Of a stretch of DNA of 64,000 bases, positions 1 through 8,050 are shown in pieces (the first letter of the stretch is position 1; every line of letters begins with the position of its first letter). The notes beneath the pieces are model-generated. The model was not told the origin of the DNA. It did no database searches and saw nothing but the letters and a program-made list of their open reading frames with translations. This DNA comes from UBA5794 sp963714375 (GTDB lineage: Bacteria > Actinomycetota > Acidimicrobiia > Spongiisociales > UBA5794). Where the stretch lies: the NCBI GenBank assembly GCA_963714375.1, contig CAVQOG010000005.1, positions 1-64,000 of the forward strand, written 5' to 3'. The position numbers were made by a program, and so were the translations under genes.

Positions 1-611
1 ATCGAAACTCCTGCTCGCGCAACAGTCCTGGGATGGACGGCCCTGGCAGGGAGCCAACCCCCGGCGCGGATGCCCGTGGCGAGGACCGCCACAGCAGCGT
101 TGGCGGCCAGTCCAACTCCTGCGCTGATGGCAATGTATTTCGCATCCGGCTGGTCGGTTCTTGTCGCGATTGCCGCTCCGGTGTCAGCAGCCGTTGTCAG
201 CCCAACGGTGGCGAGAGCTCCCGTCCGTGCAAGCGCCGAATTGGTATCCAGGATCAGGCGTGAAAGGGCGACTGCCGACAAGACCTCTGACCCGAAGTCG
301 ACCCATCCGGCCGTTGCAGGATCCATAGCCTCAGTCTTGTCTCCGCCAACCGAAAGGGACCGCGCAGTACGAGATCCGGTCGCTACGACACCGGCGATGC
401 GCAGTAGCGGCGTCGTAGCTCGGCGTGGGAGGATTTCGAGGGTCAATGAAGTTGCTGCGCCAGCGATGAAGCCGGAAAGAAATGAGCCACCGACGATGAG
501 TCCTTGGTCAATCGCGGAGCGCGGCATGAGCGAGGGCTCGTACGCCTTCGTTGCCATCCGGACTCCGGCGACCGTTCCCGAGAGGGTGGCTCTCGCCTTT
601 CGACCCGCCAT
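1..611 (-). CDS. Partial membrane protein, N-terminal part of an alpha/beta-hydrolase-like (DUF2319-type) protein
   Basis: An open frame starts with ATG at 611 on the minus strand and runs without a stop to the left edge, giving 203 codons; the 3' end lies outside the window. Hydrophobic stretches occur near residues 35-60 and 165-185, with the motif LMPRSAIDQGLIVGGSFLSG near residues 28-47. The pattern of a polar start, a PRS..DQ motif and repeated Gly/Ala-rich membrane segments resembles the membrane N-terminus of mycobacterial alpha/beta-hydrolase proteins (Abhydrolase_9_N); the catalytic part would be off-window, so this assignment is inference. It starts 2 nt after the stop of the holin-like gene upstream, so the two are probably co-transcribed. 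Confidence 0.55.
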   Translation of the reverse strand, partial: MAGRKARATLSGTVAGVRMATKAYEPSLMPRSAIDQGLIVGGSFLSGFIAGAATSLTLEILPRRATTPLLRIAGVVATGSRTARSLSVGGDKTEAMDPATAGWVDFGSEVLSAVALSRLILDTNSALARTGALATVGLTTAADTGAAIATRTDQPDAKYIAISAGVGLAANAAVAVLATGIRAGGWLPARAVHPRTVARAGVS

Positions 612-613
612 TG

Positions 614-964
614 TCAGTCGACCACCATGGATAGAACCGAAGAGATAATGGCAATGACCAAGCCACCGGCGAGTGTCCACTGCCATCCCTCAGATGTGAC
701 TCCGAGATCCATCGCATCCGCGAGCCAGATCACTCCCGCCATGAGGGCGACGTTGATCACGAGTGTGAACAAGCCGAGTGTCACGAATCGAATTGGGATC
801 GACAGGAACTTCAGCACGGGCTTGATGAACGTGTTCACCGCTCCGATGATGAGTGCGATGACAGCCAACGTGAGCCACTCACGATCCCAAATGAGACCGT
901 CCAGTACCGTGAAAGCGAGCCAGGCTGCGGCCGCGTTGATGGCAAGGCGAATCAGGATCTTCAT
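614..964 (-). CDS. Phage holin superfamily IV-like membrane protein (PF04020 type)
   Basis: A 116-residue protein almost entirely made of four membrane segments (about residues 5-25, 31-50, 58-82, 92-114). The motif NTFIKPVLKFLSIPIRFVTL near residues 44-63 is the hallmark of the small actinobacterial and cyanobacterial PF04020 proteins, which are called phage-holin-like by homology but have no proven lysis role. No phage genes lie nearby, so it is a housekeeping envelope protein here. It is directly followed by the membrane-hydrolase-like gene, 2 nt apart. Confidence 0.85.
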   Translation of the reverse strand: MKILIRLAINAAAAWLAFTVLDGLIWDREWLTLAVIALIIGAVNTFIKPVLKFLSIPIRFVTLGLFTLVINVALMAGVIWLADAMDLGVTSEGWQWTLAGGLVIAIISSVLSMVVD

Positions 965-1045
965 GCGGTGAACCCTAGCGTCGGAAGGACCGCGTGTAGC
1001 CAGCCTCTTGTCCGTGAGCTATAGTGGAAGGTGAACGGAGGGTCC

Positions 1046-1393
1046 ATGCCCCGGCCGAATAAACCCATCCATCAGGCCTCGCTCACAGAGCCCGTCACCG
1101 CGTCACGAGGAAACACATGGCGGAAGCACGCTGGACCCGAATTTGCATCCCAATATGAGCCTGATGGGACGATCCTCGTAGATCCGATGACCCATGAGAC
1201 GGTTGCCATCATTGACCTGAGCGATGTCGAGGCACCGGTCGTGTCGATTACGTCGGAGCAACAGGCATCCGATCCGGAGATCCACCGGGCTGTTCCGCTG
1301 GTCTGGACGTCGCAGCGCAACATCGACGGTCGCAACTACTCCCGCGTCGATGTGCTTGTTCCCCAACGCGACGACGCCAACAAGTCGATCTAG
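1046..1393 (+). CDS. Hypothetical protein
   Basis: A 115-residue soluble protein that I do not recognise. ATG 1046 is chosen because GGAGGG lies at 1037-1042, just upstream; an in-frame GTG at 1031 would add five residues but has no ribosome-binding site. The protein has a basic, Pro-rich start, a central acidic beta-rich part containing VAIIDLSDVEAPVV and a polar C-terminus. No signal peptide, metal motif or membrane segment is visible. It stands alone between two minus-strand groups. Confidence 0.55.
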   Translation: MPRPNKPIHQASLTEPVTASRGNTWRKHAGPEFASQYEPDGTILVDPMTHETVAIIDLSDVEAPVVSITSEQQASDPEIHRAVPLVWTSQRNIDGRNYSRVDVLVPQRDDANKSI

Positions 1394-1461
1394 GCGCCGA
1401 CCCAGCACCCAAATGGTGTGCTTCAGGAATCCGTTCTCAGGCGTTGCCTGAGCAATCCGTC

Positions 1462-2937
1462 TCAGGCGTTGGGGTCGCCGCAGACATCATCGAGCTGCTC
1501 GAGACCGAGTTCCTGAACGGCGCGCGCTGGGTCTGCGATGACCAGGTCAACATGCTCGTGGACGAGCTCGATGTTGGGAACGCGGCCAGGCTTTCCGTCA
1601 TCGCGATACTTGAGGTGATACTCAGGCGGGATGAATCTGACCGAAACGAGGTTGTCGAGGTCGATGACCGGCTTGAGATCGACGAGCTGGGGGAGGGCTT
1701 CGATCGGAATATCGGTCAGCACTGTGTCCTTGATCACGCTCGCAAGTGACTGGAAGTTTCGCAGCACGTTGAGCGGATCGGTCTGTTGGACCATCGCTTC
1801 GATCACGCATCGTTGACGGTTCATACGGAAGTAGTCCGAGTCCTGGTGTCGGCTGCGCGAATAGGCAAGAGCGAGATGACCGTCAAACTTGTTCAACCCC
1901 GGCTTGATATCGATGACTTCGGTGTTGACACCGTCTTCGCTTGGATACTCAGCGTCATAGACGGCATCGGGAACGTAGACCTCGACACCACCCAAGGCAT
2001 CGACCATCTCGACGAAGCCGTCGAGGTTGACCATGGCGTAATAGTGGATCGGGATGCCAAGGAATTCTGATATCACACCCTTGACTGCGTTCACCGAGGG
2101 ATTGTCACTCGGTCCTGGGAAGGCGTCCGGGTACTGCTCACCCGCCACCCACAGCTCGTTGATCAGTTCGGGGTAGCAGTTGCAGTCCCACACACCCATG
2201 CCATCGGGGAGCGGTGACTGGGTCCAGTTGCGTGGTACCGAGAACATTGCGGTGTCGCCCGAAACAGGATCGATGGAGACGGTGATCATGGTGTCTGTTC
2301 GGATTCCCGTCCGACCCTCACCGAAGTCGCCTCCGATCAGGAGAATGTTCACCCGCTCATGGCTTTCCCAAAAGTTCGCGGCTGGCGGTTCTGTCGTCGT
2401 CGAGGTCGGCGCCACGACCGTATCGCCTGTTGCTGTGGTGCCGGGGGGGGACGTGTCCTCAACGGTGGGTTTTGTGGTCGTTGGGGAACTCGATGCAAAC
2501 ACGGTCGTGATCAGGTCGTATTGGACGATGTCGTAGTAGCCGAACACTGCGTGCGGGAGGACGAGCACCGCGGCGAGTCCGACGCCAGCACCAACCATCG
2601 CACCCATCGACGGCGACATGTTGCGGCGGCCCTTGTCCTTGCCGGTGCGATACGCATCGTCGGCCGCCCAGATGCGGTACCCAAGCAGAACAATGTTGCC
2701 GATCATCATGACGGCAAGCTGGGATGGTTGAAGCCACAATTTGGCGAGGGTGAGTGCGTCACCCATGTACAGATAGAGCCCGACGAGAATGGCAAGATCA
2801 ATTCCGACAAGGATGGTGCCCCTGCGCCGATCGCGCACAATGAACTGCCCGACACCGGGAATGATCGCCGACGCCACCGCGGCGAGGAGTGGCTTGGAGG
2901 ATGAAGAGGGTTCGGTCGGTTGTGCCATCGGCGACAT
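1462..2937 (-). CDS. LytR-CpsA-Psr (LCP) family glycopolymer ligase with multi-pass N-terminus
   Basis: LCP enzymes transfer undecaprenyl-linked glycopolymers onto peptidoglycan or other acceptors at the outer face of the membrane. The 491-residue protein has four hydrophobic segments (about 16-34, 42-60, 70-90, 110-132), a Thr/Ser/Pro-rich linker (about 145-187) and an LCP domain from about 195. Conserved LCP marks are RTDTM at 213-217, SVPRN near 233-237, and the Arg-rich YSRSRHQDSDYFRMNRQ at 359-375. Most LCP proteins have one N-terminal helix; the four-helix N-terminus is a less common layout. The linker codons contain a run of eight G on the plus strand (2443-2450). It is divergent from the flippase-sugar transferase fusion at 3050, which fits a shared wall-glycopolymer role. 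Confidence 0.9.
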   Translation of the reverse strand: MSPMAQPTEPSSSSKPLLAAVASAIIPGVGQFIVRDRRRGTILVGIDLAILVGLYLYMGDALTLAKLWLQPSQLAVMMIGNIVLLGYRIWAADDAYRTGKDKGRRNMSPSMGAMVGAGVGLAAVLVLPHAVFGYYDIVQYDLITTVFASSSPTTTKPTVEDTSPPGTTATGDTVVAPTSTTTEPPAANFWESHERVNILLIGGDFGEGRTGIRTDTMITVSIDPVSGDTAMFSVPRNWTQSPLPDGMGVWDCNCYPELINELWVAGEQYPDAFPGPSDNPSVNAVKGVISEFLGIPIHYYAMVNLDGFVEMVDALGGVEVYVPDAVYDAEYPSEDGVNTEVIDIKPGLNKFDGHLALAYSRSRHQDSDYFRMNRQRCVIEAMVQQTDPLNVLRNFQSLASVIKDTVLTDIPIEALPQLVDLKPVIDLDNLVSVRFIPPEYHLKYRDDGKPGRVPNIELVHEHVDLVIADPARAVQELGLEQLDDVCGDPNA

Positions 2938-3049
2938 GGTACGTCTGGCATCCTGATATTGAAGGTATCCACCCCTGGTTCGCAGACGCGAGCTCCCGAA
3001 CCTGTGGACACGAGTCCGTTAGGCTCACCGGCGGCCGAAACTGAGTGCT

Positions 3050-5005
3050 GTGGACGACTCTGAAGACATCCCCCAGAACGAGAACCAACCTCCCTCGCGG
3101 GCTGCACGGTACGCATACATGCGCCGTGACGGCACGCTTGACATCGTCATTGGCAGCCTCATCGCCGGGATCGGAAGCTACGCTTTCCAGTTCATCGCTG
3201 GTCGGTCCCTGGGTGAGGAAGCGTTTGCACCGATCGGCGTCCTGCTCACCGCTCACTTCCTTGCATTCCTGATTGTTCTCGTTCCGGTCGAGCAGTTCAT
3301 CATCCGAAGGCTGACACTTGGTGCTCGGGGCTGGGTGCTTCCGGCCCGTGGGGTTGCGCTTGTCGTGGTGACGGGAATGGCGGCCGCTATCACGGTTGCG
3401 GTTTCTGGCGATGACTACTTCCGGTTCACGGACCGGCGGACACTTGTCATGTTCGCCGTCGCAACGGTCGTGACCCACTTCGTCTTCGCTACCGGTCGTG
3501 GTTATCTCGCCGGCTTCCGTCGGTTCCGTGCCTATGGACGGTCGTCGGCTGCTGCCTCTCTTGTCCGTGTCGCGATAGCTGCTGGCGTTGCCCTGACCGT
3601 GAACACGATCACCGGGTATGCCTGGGCGCACATCCTCGGCACATTGGTGATCGTGGCGTGGCGACCGTGGAAGCATCGCGGTACCGCTGCGGACTCAGCC
3701 GACATCGAGGATGACCAATGGTTGCTGTCAGGCCTTGTGCTGTCGGCTGCAGCATCACAGGCGCTGTTGCTTGCAAGTCCACTTGTTGCCTCACGGCTCG
3801 GAGCGACGGATACCGAGTATTCGATCATCTACGCAACGCTCCTCGTCGCACGGGCCCCGTTGACCATCGGGTACAACCTTATTGCCAGGATCCTTCCGTC
3901 GTTCACGTCCATGTCTGCAACGGGGGAGCGACGTGAGCTTCGGGCATGGGCACGAGGCATCGGATTCGCAAGCATGTTGCTCGCACTCGGAGGCGCTGCT
4001 GCTGGGGCACTCCTCGGGCCGATTGTTGTCGGTGTCACGATGGGATCAGGGTTTGCACCATCGAGCGGGGTCGGAGCAATGGCAGGTGCGTCCGTCGTGC
4101 TCGCAGGCGGTGGACTGTTCATCGGACAGATCCTTGTCGCGAAGTCGCAGCCCGCCAGGCTTGCCGTTGCTTGGATCGCGGCATTGGCTGCTGCAATCGC
4201 GGCATTGTTCATTCCCATCGAAGATCCAATCGTCCGTGCCACTCTCTCGCTCTTGGTTGGTGAAGTGACAGCTCTCGTTGGTTTGATGGTTGGATCGCTC
4301 GTTCCCGATTCCGACGAGGTCGAGATCTCGCACGGCTATGCCGTTGCGAAACGGTCGATGGATATCGCCGGGGCGATCGTGTTGCTGACGATCACGTTCC
4401 CCATCATGTTGATTGCTGCTCTGGCGGTACGGCTCGACTCGAAGGGTCCGGCGTTCTTCCGCCAGCAGCGTGTTGGTAAGGACGCGAAGCAATTCTGGAT
4501 GGTCAAGATTCGCACGATGCACATTGACGACGACGGTTCGACCTATCGAGAACACCTTGCACGCCTCAAGCAATCGATCGTTGACGACGTGGACTACTCG
4601 ATCCGGATTGAGAACGACCCGAGAGTGACCCGTGTGGGTGGGAAGCTCAGGAAGTGGTCAATTGATGAGCTCCCCAACCTCTTCAATGTGTTGAAGGGGA
4701 CGATGTCGCTCGTCGGTCCGCGGCCCCTGGTCGTTGAGGAAGCCGAGATGATTGGCCTCACGAATCGTCGATTCGATGTCAAGCCCGGTCTCACCGGATT
4801 GGCACAGGTCAGCGGGCGTGACTCCCTCCACATTGGACGGCGGGCGAAACTCGATGTGCGTTACGTTGAGGAGCGTTCATTCAAGCTCGATATCAAGATT
4901 CTGCTTACGACGGTGAAGACCGTCTTCGTCGAGCCAGGCGATATCGGGAATCATGGTCCAGCCTTCGTCGATACGGTTGAGCAGGAAAAGGTTCGGGAGG
5001 AATAG
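3050..5005 (+). CDS. Fusion of a flippase-like multi-pass domain with an undecaprenyl-phosphate sugar phosphotransferase
   Basis: The 651-residue protein has about ten to twelve hydrophobic segments in residues 25-420 with the layout of a Wzx/MATE-type polysaccharide flippase, joined to a complete monotopic phosphoglycosyl transferase domain (residues about 428-651). The transferase part shows KRSMDIAGA, FFRQQRVGKD, KIRTMH, the catalytic Asp-Glu pair in SIDELPN (residues 539-540), SLVGPRP and KPGLTGLAQVSGR. This domain loads the first sugar phosphate on undecaprenyl phosphate; the flippase-like part would move lipid-linked sugars across the membrane. Start is GTG 3050 with a weak ribosome-binding site; ATG 3119 is possible. 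Having both in one chain is unusual. Confidence 0.88.
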   Translation: MDDSEDIPQNENQPPSRAARYAYMRRDGTLDIVIGSLIAGIGSYAFQFIAGRSLGEEAFAPIGVLLTAHFLAFLIVLVPVEQFIIRRLTLGARGWVLPARGVALVVVTGMAAAITVAVSGDDYFRFTDRRTLVMFAVATVVTHFVFATGRGYLAGFRRFRAYGRSSAAASLVRVAIAAGVALTVNTITGYAWAHILGTLVIVAWRPWKHRGTAADSADIEDDQWLLSGLVLSAAASQALLLASPLVASRLGATDTEYSIIYATLLVARAPLTIGYNLIARILPSFTSMSATGERRELRAWARGIGFASMLLALGGAAAGALLGPIVVGVTMGSGFAPSSGVGAMAGASVVLAGGGLFIGQILVAKSQPARLAVAWIAALAAAIAALFIPIEDPIVRATLSLLVGEVTALVGLMVGSLVPDSDEVEISHGYAVAKRSMDIAGAIVLLTITFPIMLIAALAVRLDSKGPAFFRQQRVGKDAKQFWMVKIRTMHIDDDGSTYREHLARLKQSIVDDVDYSIRIENDPRVTRVGGKLRKWSIDELPNLFNVLKGTMSLVGPRPLVVEEAEMIGLTNRRFDVKPGLTGLAQVSGRDSLHIGRRAKLDVRYVEERSFKLDIKILLTTVKTVFVEPGDIGNHGPAFVDTVEQEKVREE

Positions 5006-5033
5006 TTGATGTCGCATTGTGTGTTGAGACAGT

Positions 5034-5477
5034 ATGAGCTCTGAAGTACTCAATCCTGATGTGCTGTCACGACTCGACGGTGATCCGCTGATCGCAGTCG
5101 TTGGAGCAACCGACGCTCCTGGCAAGTACGGCGGCGTTATCTACCGACACTTGAAGAAGAAGGGGTACCGCGTCGTGGCGGTCAATCCATCCCGATCCAC
5201 AGTCGACGGCGATGCCACCGCGGCAACGGTCGCCGATGTTGAGCCACAGCCCGACATCGTCAACGTTGTTGTTCCACCCGCCCGGACCCTGGCTGTTCTC
5301 GACGAGGTCGCTGCGCTCGACGATGGTGTGGTGTGGATCCAGCCTGGAGCCGCCGACAACGCCGTTCGTACGAAGGTCGATGCCCTTGGGCTGCCCGCGA
5401 TCATTGATGCCTGCATCATGGTGGTTTCTCAACCCCGCTCGGTTCAAGGCACCTCTGAGGACACTACGGGTCGGTAG
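5034..5477 (+). CDS. CoA-binding domain protein (YccU/CoA_binding_2 type)
   Basis: A 147-residue single-domain Rossmann protein. VVGATDAPGKYGG near residues 22-34 is the nucleotide-binding turn, followed by YRHLKKKGYRVVAVNP and the later GVVWIQPGA and CIMV segments typical of the CoA_binding_2 family. These small proteins bind CoA in vitro; their physiological role is not settled. It lies 28 nt after the flippase fusion and 28 nt before an unknown gene, on the same strand. Confidence 0.88.
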   Translation: MSSEVLNPDVLSRLDGDPLIAVVGATDAPGKYGGVIYRHLKKKGYRVVAVNPSRSTVDGDATAATVADVEPQPDIVNVVVPPARTLAVLDEVAALDDGVVWIQPGAADNAVRTKVDALGLPAIIDACIMVVSQPRSVQGTSEDTTGR

Positions 5478-5505
5478 GGTTCCCATCGAAGACAATCGAG
5501 AGACC

Positions 5506-6129
5506 ATGGCAACACGAAACCTGGAAGATGAGCTTGGTGAGATCCCTGGCGTGCGCAGCGTCGAGTTGACGCTTACCGGAGATCGAGCCCCGTTGGCGCG
5601 GGTCTGGCTCGATGGCACTCGGGATGGGGAAGAGGTTCGTGAACGTGTGGATGCCCTACTCGGTGGCCGACTGCCAGTCATCGATCCAACCGGCGCCGCG
5701 TCCCCACGACGGAGCGGGCTTGGGAAGGGACTCGATTCGCTGCTTCCGGATGTTGATCAAGATCGCGTCCCCGCTCAGCTCAAATCCAAGACCGAGAGCC
5801 GAGCCCTTTCGGTGCAGCGGGTCGCGATCGTTGAGTCGAAGGACACCGTGACGGTCGAAATTGAAGATGGTGCTGGCAACATTCATACGGCAGACGTCGG
5901 ACCTTCCAGATCCATCGATGATGCCGTTCTCCGGGCAGCCGCTGATCTTTCGGGAGCTTCTGACGACGTTGGATTCGGCGTCTCCGAGGTGGAGATTGAT
6001 GGCTTGCGGATCGTGGTGGTGTCCGCCGAGGCCGCGGGAAGACGTGCTGCCGGGGCATGCCCCGTCGAGTTCGGAAGACCATTTGCTGTCGCGAGGGCTG
6101 CGCGACAAGCGCTCGAATCCCTGTCGTGA
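5506..6129 (+). CDS. Hypothetical protein
   Basis: A 207-residue soluble protein not assigned to a family. The open frame extends further upstream, but ATG 5506 (MATRNLEDEL) is preferred because earlier codons overlap the CoA-binding gene in another frame and read as low-quality protein. The N-terminal 60 residues look like a small alpha/beta domain; a basic linker (GLGKGLDSLL) follows; residues about 100-200 form a second alpha/beta domain with TVTVEIEDGAGNIHTADV. Its stop overlaps the GTG start of the zinc-ribbon gene by 4 nt, so translation is probably coupled. Confidence 0.65.
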   Translation: MATRNLEDELGEIPGVRSVELTLTGDRAPLARVWLDGTRDGEEVRERVDALLGGRLPVIDPTGAASPRRSGLGKGLDSLLPDVDQDRVPAQLKSKTESRALSVQRVAIVESKDTVTVEIEDGAGNIHTADVGPSRSIDDAVLRAAADLSGASDDVGFGVSEVEIDGLRIVVVSAEAAGRRAAGACPVEFGRPFAVARAARQALESLS

Positions 6130-6482
6130 CCGTCCAGATCGCCTGTGCGGTGTGCGGCGAACTGGAGAACCTCAGAGGTAGTGATCTCGGTGGCGAGGGC
6201 GAACAGGATCGCATCGAGCTGACGTGCGGCGCGTGTGGACACACGTGGCTCCGCGGTGGCGATCCGGTGTGCGAGCGTTGCGGTGGAGATGATCTGCAGA
6301 CCGTTCCGCTTGCCATCGTGGAGCGATCCCGAGGGACACAATTATCGATTCTCGGTACTCGACCGATTCATCTCTGCTCGGTGTGTGACGCGGTGGTGCT
6401 TCGCCACTACCACGATCACCGCCCGAGCCCCCTGATGCCAACAGACCTGCCCACAGTCGGACCTGAGCAGATGAAGTCCTAG
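6126..6482 (+). CDS. Small protein with four CxxC knuckles (zinc ribbon type)
   Basis: A 118-residue protein with CAVC, CGAC, CERC and CSVC pairs, enough for two structural zinc sites. The GTG start at 6126 is chosen because it forms a GTGA overlap with the stop of the upstream gene; the longer open frame upstream would overlap that gene by 70 nt. The C-terminus is His- and Pro-rich. Such pairs suggest nucleic-acid or protein binding, but no specific family is recognised. It converges with the DUF454 gene, with a 4-nt overlap of the two ends. Confidence 0.65.
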   Translation: MTVQIACAVCGELENLRGSDLGGEGEQDRIELTCGACGHTWLRGGDPVCERCGGDDLQTVPLAIVERSRGTQLSILGTRPIHLCSVCDAVVLRHYHDHRPSPLMPTDLPTVGPEQMKS

Positions 6483-6928
6483 GCGACGGTCGTTTCGGCG
6501 AACTCGGCTGCAGGTTTTGTTGGCCGAGTGACGATGTAGACCGCGATCACCGCCGCAAGTGCCCACATGAGCCCGCGCATGTAGCTGGCCGTGAGGAAGA
6601 ACCCGGTGGTAATGCCGAACGAGACGACGATTGCGATGACGGCACCGATCTTGGCTCTGGCGGTGAACCCCTCGCCTGCACGCCAATCCCGGACTATTGA
6701 TCCAAAGATGCGGTTGGTGACCAGCCAGTGGTCGAATCGTTCCGAGGATTTCGAGAACAGGAACGCCGCGAGGATGATCGGACCGGTCGTGGGGACTCCC
6801 GGAACGGCGACGCCGATGAACGCGATGCCGACCCAAAGCCATCCCAGGGCCATGAGGGCAAGACGAACTGGGCGATTCTTGACGATCGTCACGCCGATCA
6901 TCGTATCGAAACCATGCTCCGACAGCAT
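6479..6928 (-). CDS. DUF454 (YbaN-like) inner-membrane protein
   Basis: The 149-residue protein matches the YbaN/DUF454 pattern: a first hydrophobic helix, then the signature GVAVPGVPTTGPIILAAFLF, SSERFDHWLV, and FGSIVRDWRAGEGFTARAK, followed by two hydrophobic helices. The family is widespread in bacteria and of unknown function. Start ATG 6928 (MLSEHGFD) is the longest; the internal ATG ten codons later is also possible. Confidence 0.88.
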   Translation of the reverse strand: MLSEHGFDTMIGVTIVKNRPVRLALMALGWLWVGIAFIGVAVPGVPTTGPIILAAFLFSKSSERFDHWLVTNRIFGSIVRDWRAGEGFTARAKIGAVIAIVVSFGITTGFFLTASYMRGLMWALAAVIAVYIVTRPTKPAAEFAETTVA

Positions 6929-6981
6929 GTCGGCTCGCCCCCGCCCGATATCCGGGTTGTGGCCTCTACCATCGCCTCCGC

Positions 6982-7055
6982 GGGCGTTTAGCTCAGTTGG
7001 CTAGAGCGCTGCCCTTACAAGGCAGAAGTCGAGGGTTCGAGTCCCCCAACGCCCA
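6982..7055 (+). tRNA. tRNA-Val (anticodon TAC)
   Basis: A full cloverleaf is visible: acceptor GGGCGTT (6982-6988) pairs with AACGCCC (7048-7054), D arm GCTC/GAGC, anticodon stem CTGCC/GGCAG with loop CTTACAA giving anticodon TAC, and T loop TTCGAGT. Discriminator base A7055. The 3' CCA is not encoded (the genome reads CGA). The T stem has one A-C mismatch (7032-7046). Confidence 0.95.
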
Positions 7056-7058
7056 CGA

Positions 7059-7104
7059 ACAGAGGACCGATGACCGAGGACCGACAACCGATGACCGATA
7101 ACAG
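7059..7104. repeat. Degenerate heptanucleotide tandem repeat (GACCGAT-type units)
   Basis: Starting four bases after the tRNA there are six roughly 7-base units related to GACCGAT (gaccgatgaccgagg, gaccgacaaccgatg, accgat). Part of it is read as the first codons of the sortase-like gene. The same unit returns at 55914 and 63001. Confidence 0.6.
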
Positions 7105-7948
7105 CAAGACCATCCCCCCTTCAGGGGAGCATGCGAGCCATATATCCATCCCCCCTTCAGGGGGGATAGGCGAGCGAAGCGAGTCAGGGGGGCGTGCGAG
7201 CCTGCGAGCCCCGTTCCTTGTCGCAGTTGTTCTCGTGGTTGCACTCGCCGGCGCTGGGTGTTCGGCTGTGGTTGCACCGACCACGACGAGCACTACCACG
7301 ACGGCGGTACCGCCCACCACCTCAACGACCATTGCCGAGGTTGAGGTTGGTGTGCCGGATACCACGACGACCACCACGCTCCCTGACCGGGCAGATCCCG
7401 TTCGTCTCGTCAGCGAGGCGCTCGACGTCGATGCTCAGATCACCACCGAGTCGAAGTCGAGCAACTCCAATGATCCGGCGGCACACATGGTGCAGTGGAT
7501 CCCCATCGGTGACAACCGGGCGGGCCCCGGAGAAGCCGGCCTTGTTCTGATGGCTGCCCATCTCAACAAGGGCGAGCCGTTCTACAACCTCGTCGACGAT
7601 TCGCCGAGGGATAGTCAGGGCAAGTCGGACAAGGGGCTCGTTGTCGGAGACACCGTCGACTTTGTGCTCGCGGATGACACGGTCTGTCGATACAAAGTTG
7701 TCCCACCTCTCGGACAGCTTGTCGACGGTGTCACGAGGATCACCGACCAGCCTGCTATCTACTTTCCGAAGGACGGCGAGATCATGAATCCGATCCTCGC
7801 CGAGCTCCTCACACTTGCTGACGACCGGCCGCTGGCAATGATGTGGGTTTCGTACGGTGGTCCGGACGCAAACGAATGGAAGGCCAACGGACGGAACCGC
7901 CGAAACAACGCCGTGGTCTTCAGCGAACTCGTCACCTGCGATCTCTGA
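7070..7948 (+). CDS. Sortase-like (class E/F) protein lacking the catalytic cysteine
   Basis: A 292-residue exported protein. Residues about 46-64 form a hydrophobic signal ending in ALAGAGC, followed by a Thr/Pro-rich linker (66-105) and a sortase-like domain. The fold marks of actinobacterial class E/F sortases are present: PGEAGLVLMAAHLNKG (catalytic His = His164), LVVGDTVDFVLADDTVCRYKV, and the end NRRNNAVVF with the conserved Arg (277/278). The strand that normally reads TCGG reads VSYGG, so the nucleophile Cys is replaced by Tyr262 (TAC at 7853-7855). The first 45 codons are made of repeat sequence, so the true start is uncertain; no later ATG precedes the signal. It may be a non-catalytic binding protein or a decayed sortase. 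Confidence 0.75.
   Translation: MTEDRQPMTDNSKTIPPSGEHASHISIPPSGGIGERSESGGRASLRAPFLVAVVLVVALAGAGCSAVVAPTTTSTTTTAVPPTTSTTIAEVEVGVPDTTTTTTLPDRADPVRLVSEALDVDAQITTESKSSNSNDPAAHMVQWIPIGDNRAGPGEAGLVLMAAHLNKGEPFYNLVDDSPRDSQGKSDKGLVVGDTVDFVLADDTVCRYKVVPPLGQLVDGVTRITDQPAIYFPKDGEIMNPILAELLTLADDRPLAMMWVSYGGPDANEWKANGRNRRNNAVVFSELVTCDL
7122..7206. repeat. GC-rich hairpin repeat (REP-like), inside the start of the sortase-like gene
   Basis: The segment contains two CCCCCCTTCAGGGG hairpins (about 7123-7136 and 7150-7169), then gcgagcgaagcgag and agggggg, then gcgtgcgagcctgcgag. Its reverse complement matches the repeat at 42522-42632 over most of its length. It is read in frame as residues about 18-46 of the sortase-like protein. 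Confidence 0.7.
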
Positions 7949-7992
7949 TCTCTGATCTCTGATCTCCGACGTCCGACGTTCGACGTCTGACC
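7944..7992. repeat. Heptanucleotide tandem repeat (CTGATCT and CGACGTC units)
   Basis: Three exact CTGATCT units directly behind the sortase-like stop codon are followed by three CCGACGT-like units and a GACGTCTGAC. The repeat ends about 60 nt before the pilin remnant. Confidence 0.7.
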
Positions 7993-8050
7993 GGTCGCAA
8001 TTGGTGCGTGCGACCCATTCATGGTTCAGTATCGCGGCCGTAGTATCCGT

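Noticed and set aside
33..717. Several open frames on the plus strand in the first 1 kb
   Set aside because: They are antisense shadows of the minus-strand membrane genes at 1-611 and 614-964; their composition is Arg/Pro/Ser-rich and lacks any domain.
614..964. Prophage remnant, because of the holin-like protein
   Set aside because: The protein belongs to a chromosomal membrane family and no phage genes are adjacent.
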